Assembly: GCF_032854445.1 (NCBI RefSeq)
Contig: NC_088301.1
Coordinates: forward strand, 57,858,512 to 57,922,511
Direction: 5' to 3'
Length of the DNA: 64,000 bases
Source of the DNA: Liolophura sinensis
Taxonomy: Eukaryota > Mollusca > Polyplacophora > Chitonida > Chitonidae
Shown here: piece after piece, positions 58,601 to 64,000 of the stretch
Position numbering within the stretch: position 1 is the first letter of the stretch
How the letters are laid out: each line of letters begins with the position of its first letter
Made by a program: the position numbers and the translations under genes
Notes under the pieces: model-generated
What the model saw: the letters and a program-made list of their open reading frames with translations, nothing else
What the model was told of the DNA's origin: nothing
The model's database searches: none

Positions 58601-61600
58601 AACATACGTCTTACGAGAAGTGTGACTTACAACGTTTTTGTAAAAAGTAGTATCTTGTATACATTTCGTGCCCTTTGTCCCGTAAGCCCTGTGCTTATAC
58701 CTGTCGTGTCCTATGTCCGATAAGCCTTGTACTTATACCTGTCGTGTCCTGTGTCCGATAACTATTGTACTCACACCTGTAGTGCCCTGTGTCCCGTAAA
58801 CCTTGTACTTATACCTGTCGTGTCTTGCACTTATACTTGCCGTACCCTGTGTCCGGTAAGTTTTGTACTTATACCTGTCGTGTCTTATACCTGTCGTGTC
58901 CTATGTCCTGTAAGTCTTGTACTTATACCTGTCGTGTCCTATGCCCGTTAAGTCTTGTATTTATAGCTGTCGTGCCCTATGTCCCGTAAACCGTATACTT
59001 ATACCTGTCGTGTCCTATGTCCGATAAGCCTTGTACTTATACCTGTCGTGTCCTGTGTCCGATAACTATTGTACTCACACCTGTAGTGTCCTATGTCCCG
59101 TAAACCTTGTACTTATACCTGTCGTGTCCTATCTCTGGTAAGTCTTGCATCTGTAATTCTTATAACCAGTCTGGTAGTCACAGCTGACTAGGCAAGAAAA
59201 AACAAACACCTGTCTGAAATACGTGTCTGTGTTTCTTCGGTGCAAATTAGTAATATAGCCCAAAACTGAAATGATTTGGTTTTGAATACTCACTCGCCTA
59301 GAACATATCTTGCGTCTTTCCAACATCATTCGAAAATGTTGACTGCTTCTCTTTGTCCATTTTCTTATTTTATATACTTTCCTAGTTCTTTGGTAGTTTG
59401 TCTTAAAGGTCGTTTTGGGAATTCGCCCTGTGATTACTCACCCGGAACGTCCTTTCATGGTTGATGGATGGTATACGAAAGTCTATTTCGACGCATATGT
59501 CTATAATTTTTATGGAGAGCACAACGGATAGAATAATACACACAATCATTTCTTGTGTACACAAGGCAGAAAGAACATATTAGTAACATTTTCATTTCCT
59601 GATGTTGCAAAGTTTATGTAACAAAGATTGTCGATTTTCAGATGCGAGACAAATGAGGACGGCACCTTAATTTTGCATTATTACACTGTCAGACCCGGAC
59701 TATATCCTATCGTCATAGGTAGGTTTCCTTGAACAAAGCGCTAATGATGTAATGACGTTTTTTAATGCTGATAATTTACTTTCATATATGTTTAGACACT
59801 AGGCTATTATTTACTTGAAAACACTTGAAGAATCTATTTGAAAAGAACTTTCCAAACACTAGCGCTGAAAGCGTCACGTGATAAACGGTTGTCACCTCAA
59901 AAAACCTATTAGCTCTCGATTATCAGTGTGGTTTCTTATAGATAAATTGGACTTTGCGATAAGTTTAAGTCTTTTACTGATGCAAAGTCCTTAGCAAAGG
60001 CAGGTTTATTTAGAAAATATCTTTTAAAAATCTGAATGAAAGAGTCTGTTATCAATCAGAGGGTCCTGCTATGTTCGATAAATTCACTGAAGTCAGTACC
60101 CATGCTGGACGAAGACGAATAGGACTGTTAAAATACGAAGCTTGTATCCTTGAACAACGCCCTGACCAAGCGCCAAACTAAAAGAAGCATCGGCCCTTTG
60201 AACATGGAACACAGCTGATACTCTTTGGTTGGGCATCAGGCGTTTTTTGGATTTTCTCATTGTCACATTGTTTAATACCGATGGTACTGGAGAGCTCCTA
60301 GGTTTTGCGACATAACTCTAGATGGCTACAACATGGCAAAACGGTGTCACCAAATGAGTGGTTAGGTACTGACGATTGTTTGCTATTCATTTTGTGGATA
60401 AGTGGTGTAGAATTTTTAATATATTTTTCAACTTTAGTGACTGACTTTATGTTCACTTTAAAATATTCCATTTTTCCGCAACTTTCTTCTCCAAGGTCTT
60501 GTGAGAGCAGTGGGAAGAGACCTATTCAACACCAACGCCATTTTGGAAGTTATCAATATTTCATCACAGCAGTTGACAGAAAAAGATGTACAAGAACACG
60601 TTTCGTTCAAAGTGACTTTAGTAGACAAGAACAAAAATACATCGAAATCAGCCAAAGTTGTGTACCAACACAGTGGGGAAATGAAGGTGTATAGCCGTGA
60701 TGCATTCACCCCAACCATTCCTTCAAATCTGCAGATTTCCGCTAAAAACTTTTGCCTTGTGTTTCCATATCATGTGATATTTGACAAAGACTTATCAGTC
60801 AAACAGTCAGGGATCATGATTCAAAAACTGTGCCCAACTCTTTCAGAGGAAAACACATTTATGGAAAAATGTTTCAACCTCGTTCATCCAAGAATGAAGT
60901 TTACATTCTCTAACATTCTCACGTTCATCAATGCAAATTTCGTGTTAGAAATAAAACTTAAGGGACTTGCCAACGATTCATCAATAAAAGTAAAAGGTGA
61001 GTATACAGAATTCTTCATTCGGAACGTTGTGTGCCTGCACATTCAATTTTCCTAAAATTGCCTGCAACAGCAGTGTATATTCTGCTTTTAGGAGGTGTTT
61101 CATTTCACATAGTTCAAAATTAGACAAACATGTTCAACATTCATGAAGGTCTATACAGACAATCAGTATATTTGTTTAAATCAGGACCATTTCCAATTAA
61201 TATTCTTAAACTAACACCTAACGGAAATGCTTGCCTTTTGCTCGATATAAATAATGTTTTCCTTGTAACAGCGCATTTTATGGAACAGTTTGTACTATAA
61301 ACATTTGTCATGTAGAGAATATATCTTCACCAAATCTGAGACTGCGTCAGTGGAATAAATACTAGAACAAACAATATTTAATGCTTAAAGATTTAAATTC
61401 AACGTGAACGTTCATTAACAGTGTCAAGAGAATGATTTGTTTTTTTTTATCATTTGCTGGACGACAAAAATGTGATAATTCGTTGTGCTTGGAGATTCAT
61501 TTCCGATACGTGTGCATTTTAGGCCAAATGGTGTGGTTAGAAGATGTAGATCACATGATCTACATATGTTCTCCGCGACTGGCTAGTCTTACTGAGCTGA

Positions 61601-63088
61601 TGGAGAAGAACGTATTTCTATCCGACATACCTATATACGACGTTACACGTGAGCTCGTGTTACTTAACCAGCAGAGGATTGCTGAGATTGAAATAAGGTG
61701 AGCCTTAAAGTGTCTATATGTACTACGAAATCATCGTACATTTTCGTTTTAATCGACTCAAGCTAAATTTTCTGTATTTTTCTTCTTACAGGATTATGTG
61801 GTTTTCTTTTTTACACAATGATTAATATTTTTAGTACAGGTCAAATTTGACAGGAACTACGAAAGTTAATGTATCCACGGAATTTAATGTATCCACGAAA
61901 GTTAATGTATCCACGGAATTTAATGAGCTTTGTCTTCTATGAATATAGAAGGCCGCTGGGCAGAGTTTGAGCAAAATGGGCAAAAAATCAAAAGCAAAAT
62001 CGCTAATTAATTTTCATTCCATTCTAGGTGAAACAATTTATGACGTCTTAACGTGACAGAAAGACTGAATATATGTAACCGGTCTGTGTGACATTGGGTT
62101 GACCTACACAACACTGATTGACAGTATGCGTATATTTAAATGATAGTTCGGAAAACAGCCCGGTTAAATATTTATGAATCCTGATGGTATCGTATTATCG
62201 TCGTGCATTTTGCGATAAAGTGCAGAGCAACGCGGTTTTCGAACCTCATTCGACTTCAAATACTTATATTTAAAACGGGGTACAAGTACTGTTCCCTTAT
62301 TAATATAAGATATGCAATCAAGGATAAATAAATTATCTGGTATAGTTTCGTTAAATATACTGATGTGAAATAAAGAACGCTTTATAGCAACAACCCGAGC
62401 GAAAATAAATATCTACATAAGCAGTATGATACCATTCGTGGCGCGAAACGTGAAGACAGCGGATCTGGAATGTCCCCCTAAATCAGCCTCTTCATCTCAC
62501 AGTTCTCCTAACTTCGGCAATTTCTTTAATTTGCATTTGTACAGTATTCCAGCATGTTCACGAGAAGGTGTGGATTTTTTCTCCCGCTTATGTATGACAC
62601 TTTATTATTAGCCAAACATTAAAGAGAAAGGCGCCAGAGAGTAACACCGAGAGGGGACTTTTTAACCTCATAGAACTAATTTCATTCAGAATATAAGTAA
62701 ACCGACTGAATCTATGTTATATCTTACCTGCTTATAACGTTATTAGTTAGATGTCATATTATTATTGGTTACACAGCTTCTTTTTACTGCATGCTAGACC
62801 ACTTGGTACATCCTGAATGGTAAATATGCTACCTGTGTAGACATTGTGTGTAATCTGACACAGCGCTCTGATCCGAATCATCAGTGTTTAAATAAGGCCT
62901 TTACACTCCTTAATTAAAACTGTTGTCATTCCTTCCTCCAAGCAAAAAACTAGATGAAACCACGGCTGAATTGCGGAAGACCTCCCGGGCACTAGAGGCG
63001 GAGAAACAGAAAACAGATATGTTGCTCTATCAGATGTTACCGGTAAAAGCCGCCGACCAGCTCAGAGAAGGAAAACCTGTCGAAGCAG
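40623..63088 (+). CDS. Soluble guanylate cyclase beta-2-like subunit, 5' part (catalytic exons outside window)
   Basis: Exons 40623-40625 (ATG only, tentative), 56118-56191, 57121-57221, 57759-57942, 59642-59718, 60496-60996, 61523-61697 and 62943-63088 join in frame to about 420 residues. The H-NOX haem domain covers about 1-180: the proximal histidine is residue 105 in LDSLH, the same number as in human beta-1, and the haem-propionate motif reads YYTVR (134-138) where YxSxR is usual. The HNOBA/PAS region is about 210-370 ([55 protein letters not shown]). The signalling helix is about 372-410, then [20 protein letters not shown] leads to the cyclase domain, which is beyond 64000. LLNQQRxAEIE and QLREGK favour the beta-2 (GUCY1B2) group. 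The family makes cGMP from GTP in response to NO, usually as a dimer. Confidence 0.88.
41319..41548 (-). repeat. SINE copy, well preserved body
   Basis: ATTTATTTGATTGGCGTTTA then ACGCCATATTCAGG, GGCCAGCATTGTGGTGGGAA, ACCGGGCAGAGCCCGGGGAA and ACGACCAGAGAGG; ends GTTAGCACGCTAAACAAC, the reverse of the tRNA-like head. Confidence 0.85.
42446..42550. repeat. 105-bp hairpin (two-block inverted repeat)
   Basis: Inner arms CTGTGCAAACTGTATG (42479-42494) and CATACAGTTTGCACAG (42507-42522) are perfect complements around a 12-nt loop. Outer arms TTCATTGGGGTATG and CATACCCCATTGAA also pair, separated by an imperfect A/T-rich section. Possibly a tiny MITE or a structured RNA precursor. Confidence 0.85.
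48470..49071 (-). pseudogene. Penelope-like element GIY-YIG endonuclease fragment
   Basis: The minus-strand frame 49071-48706 contains [20 protein letters not shown], with the YVGQT motif of GIY-YIG nucleases in retroelements, then [12 protein letters not shown] and [20 protein letters not shown], matching the (E)-x-x-W(I/M)-x-x-L-x-(T/S)-x-x-P-(Y/F)-G-LN pattern that closes this domain. A second short frame (48655-48458) may continue it. No reverse transcriptase is found nearby, so a 3'-end fragment. Confidence 0.55.
49822..50000. repeat. 46-bp tandem repeat, about four units
   Basis: GTGAAAGACGCTGACTATAG then TGGCCAATCCAACGATTAGG TGTTTC is repeated almost without change; the last unit is diverged and truncated. 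Confidence 0.95.
50011..50042 (-). repeat. SINE tail fragment
   Basis: TGATTTAATTGGTGATTTAC GCCATACGTC, the reverse of the SINE 3' end, next to the 46-bp array. Confidence 0.6.
51106..51266. repeat. 27-bp tandem repeat, six units
   Basis: GGGGACGCCTAACACTCCCA TGTTAGT repeated six times with few changes. Being divisible by three, it leaves frames open on both strands; these are artefacts. Confidence 0.95.
51446..51497 (+). repeat. SINE 3' tail fragment with (AAAT) tail
   Basis: ATATTCTTGAGTACGGTGTA AAACACCAATTAAATAAATAAAATAAAT: only the last 50 bases of the SINE, as expected from 5'-truncated retroposition or decay. Confidence 0.75.
52685..52800. repeat. Dispersed repeat, copy 2 of 3
   Basis: TTTTTTAAGTTCTTTTGTAG, then GGGTTTGAGAATTTGCCTTG CGATTATTGACC resembles 27690-27835 and 59295-59450. 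Confidence 0.45.
55471..56022 (-). other. 183-codon ORF of unknown status
   Basis: ATG-initiated open frame, hydrophobic in its C-terminal two thirds (for example [20 protein letters not shown] and [20 protein letters not shown]), so several membrane segments would be predicted. I recognise no family. In 64 kb of AT-rich sequence such a frame can occur by chance, and it ends 96 bases before the cyclase exon on the opposite strand. Listed because of its length only. Confidence 0.2.
56118..56191 (+). CDS. Guanylate cyclase exon 2
   Basis: Acceptor CTCTCTTCCACAG, then [24 protein letters not shown]; donor GTAAGT at 56192. This is H-NOX helix A and the following turn. Confidence 0.88.
56713..56905 (-). 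repeat. SINE copy in guanylate cyclase intron 2
   Basis: ATTTATTTGATTGGTGTTTT then ACGCCGTACTCAAGAATATT TCACTTATACGACGGC, ACGACCATCCGTAGGCTGCT, GGACCAGAGAGGAAGCCACG and GCGCATTGGTGAGAGG. The 3' (left) part is nearly consensus; the head is cut off. Confidence 0.85.
56946..57150 (+). repeat. Degenerate tandem copies of the exon 3 acceptor and start
   Basis: Four successive blocks share AGAAGG(C/A)(A/C)G and a closing ATGTTGTA: blocks begin near 56949, 57001, 57054 and 57122. The last is the real start of guanylate cyclase exon 3. The second matches it best: AGAAGGCAGAACTTTACGAT AATGGATGTTATATTGTTT against the exon's AGAAGGCAGACCTGGACGAT AATGAACATTTTATGGTGTTT. Confidence 0.7.
57121..57221 (+). 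CDS. Guanylate cyclase exon 3
   Basis: Acceptor ATATATGTTGTAG, then [33 protein letters not shown]; donor GTTCGT is non-consensus after GT. Phases match exons 2 and 4. Confidence 0.83.
57759..57942 (+). CDS. Guanylate cyclase exon 4, proximal haem histidine
   Basis: Acceptor GATTTCTGCACAG. Encodes [20 protein letters not shown], then [16 protein letters not shown] and APSFR across the junction. The histidine of DSLH is residue 105. Donor GTAGCG. Confidence 0.92.
58660..59145. repeat. 38-bp minisatellite with a 300-bp higher-order repeat
   Basis: Unit about CTTGTACTTATACCTGTCGT GTCCTATGTCCGATAAGC, some units shortened. A block of three units starting near 58696 recurs 300 bases later near 58996, including its diagnostic variant ACTATTGTACTCACACCTGT. 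In intron 4 of the guanylate cyclase gene. Confidence 0.92.
59295..59450. repeat. Dispersed repeat, copy 3 of 3
   Basis: TTGCGTCTTTCCAACATCAT, CTAGTTCTTTGGTAGTTTGT and GGGAATTCGCCCTGTGATTA follow the same order as 27690-27835. In guanylate cyclase intron 4. Confidence 0.55.
59642..59718 (+). CDS. Guanylate cyclase exon 5, YxTxR motif
   Basis: Acceptor [37 protein letters not shown]; donor GTAGGT. Contains the haem-propionate contact motif with Thr in place of Ser. Confidence 0.9.
60496..60996 (+). CDS. Guanylate cyclase exon 6, H-NOX end and HNOBA domain
   Basis: Acceptor TTTCTTCTCCAAG at 60495, 501 nt in phase, donor GTGAGT at 60997. Encodes [20 protein letters not shown] at its start and [20 protein letters not shown] near its end, the PAS-like HNOBA core. 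Confidence 0.92.
61523..61697 (+). CDS. Guanylate cyclase exon 7
   Basis: Acceptor [34 protein letters not shown] through [20 protein letters not shown]; donor GTGAGC. End of HNOBA and start of the coiled signalling helix. Confidence 0.93.
61860..61925. repeat. About 19-bp tandem repeat, 3.5 units
   Basis: Alternating AAAGTTAATGTATCCACGG and AATTTAATGTATCCACG, so the true period is a 37-base pair of variants. Guanylate cyclase intron 7. Confidence 0.85.
62943..63088 (+). CDS. Guanylate cyclase exon 8, signalling helix
   Basis: Acceptor [36 protein letters not shown] then [20 protein letters not shown]; donor GTAAGC at 63089. The heptad-like K/E pattern matches the coiled coil before the cyclase domain. 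The next exon is outside the window. Confidence 0.9.
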
Positions 63089-63130
63089 GTAAGCTCACTG
63101 TGTGAGAAAACAAATACAATGTGCACTTCG

Positions 63131-63306
63131 TGTGATTATACTCATCTAACAAATACACCTTACAAATTGGTGTGATTATACTCATCTAACAAATACATCT
63201 TACAAATTGGTGAGATTATACTCATCTAACAAATACACCTTACAAATTGGTGTGATTATACTCATCTAACAAATACATCTTACAAATTGGTGTGATTATA
63301 CTCATC
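63131..63306. repeat. 40-bp tandem repeat, 4.4 units
   Basis: TGTGATTATACTCATCTAAC AAATACACCTTACAAATTGG repeated at exactly 40-base spacing, with ACC/ATC variants alternating between units. Begins 43 bases after exon 8. Confidence 0.95.
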
Positions 63307-63330
63307 ATTGTCAAAAACGTGTAAATGTTT

Positions 63331-63615
63331 TGTTTCATTCTGTGTCTATGAATATCCACGAACAATGAATATTTAAATAAATATTTAAATTATGGTGCAC
63401 AAAAGACCACGCTTTTTTAGAAGTCTCATGACATTCTGTATGTATGAATATCCATGCACAATGAATACTTAAATAAATATTTAAATTATGGTGCACAAAA
63501 GACCACACTTTTTTAGAAGTCTCATGACATTCTGTATGTATGAATATCCATGCACAATGAATACTTAAATAAATATTTAAATTATGGTGCACAAAAGACC
63601 ACACTTATTTAGAAA
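63331..63615. repeat. 96-bp tandem repeat, three units
   Basis: Units of 96 bases around GAATATCCATGCACAATGAA and AGACCACACTTTTTTAGAAG. Divisible by three, so a repetitive minus-strand frame stays open; not a gene. Confidence 0.95.
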
Positions 63616-64000
63616 TGACATATTAAAAGCATGTACACAATTAGTTGGTGGGAATTTTACATGGTGATTCATACATGTAGTTTAATAAGATTGACAGACC
63701 TTAGTATAACAAAAACATCTTTTAGATATATAATGACCGCTTCTGCGTATGAAATAAACGGACCGAAAATGGAATGCGTACAATTTTGGTCTGGAGTCAT
63801 ATGAAGGCTCCATAAAAGGTCAGCAAGTACGCAAAATCCCAATTGCTACTTAAAAACACACTTAAATAGGTTTACTGACTTTTGGCATTTTATATTATGA
63901 ACTCAGTATGTTATGACCATGTAAGTCGTCCATCCAAGACAACTCATATAACTATTGAAAACATATCACACGTAGTATTCTGGATTGGTTTTAATCACTT
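63616..64000. other. Window end, intron 8 of guanylate cyclase
   Basis: No exon of the cyclase catalytic domain is found before 64000; no other feature seen. Confidence 0.6.

Noticed and set aside
60305-60718. ORFs on both strands over guanylate cyclase exon 6
   Set aside because: Other-frame shadows; the exon's own frame has the family motifs.
61432-61522. In-frame extension of guanylate cyclase exon 7 upstream
   Set aside because: Acceptor GCATTTTAG at 61522 joins exon 6 in phase to GQMVW, as in the family.

Overview
This is a eukaryotic, almost certainly metazoan, AT-rich window with spliced genes, long introns, many minisatellites and decayed transposons. A recurrent tRNA-headed SINE (tail sense GAGTACGGCGTAAAACACC), Ty3/gypsy and Penelope-like fragments, and the gene content point to a lophotrochozoan, probably a mollusc or a relative. 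That assignment is inference. There are no bacterial operons and no CRISPR array.

Layout. (1) 5-79, minus: first coding exon of a CDK20 (cell-cycle-related kinase) homologue, running off the left edge. (2) 2321-9850, plus: a complete six-exon ATP23 gene (mitochondrial inner-membrane metallopeptidase family), head to head with CDK20; intron 4 carries a 33-bp minisatellite. (3) 9851-16500: gene-poor, with a 0.5-kb direct repeat pair, a 770-bp TIR element and a SINE followed by a perfect 101-bp tandem duplication. (4) 16635-26070, plus: a three-exon POU class 1 (Pit-1-like) transcription factor with a TATA box at 16512. Its introns hold a long palindrome, a MITE, a gypsy fragment, a 1.4-kb minisatellite and a 376-bp foldback element. 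(5) 26071-40600: repeats, a truncated Ty3/gypsy element with one LTR and a primer-binding site (about 30258-33463, minus), a HECT-like pseudogene (minus, about 34.8-36.2 kb), an unidentified ORF, and an assembly gap of exactly 200 N at 37590-37789 flanked by identical 105-bp copies. (6) 40623(?)-63088, plus: the first part of a soluble guanylate cyclase beta-2-like gene. The H-NOX, PAS/HNOBA and signalling-helix regions lie in the window; the cyclase catalytic exons lie past the right edge. Its putative first intron (15.5 kb) contains a Penelope-type GIY-YIG fragment, SINE pieces and small tandem arrays.

The genes do not form a pathway: one is a cilium/cell-cycle kinase, one a mitochondrial protease-like chaperone, one a POU transcription factor and one a gas-sensing cyclase. 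All exon models were assembled by eye from reading frame, splice consensus and recalled family consensus, so splice junctions are predictions. The more unusual points are: degenerate tandem copies of the start of guanylate cyclase exon 3 just upstream of that exon; a strongly diverged POU1 protein whose homeodomain exon is bracketed by a 150-bp direct repeat; a minisatellite that switches from a 48-bp to a 40-bp period; and several strong fold-back structures.
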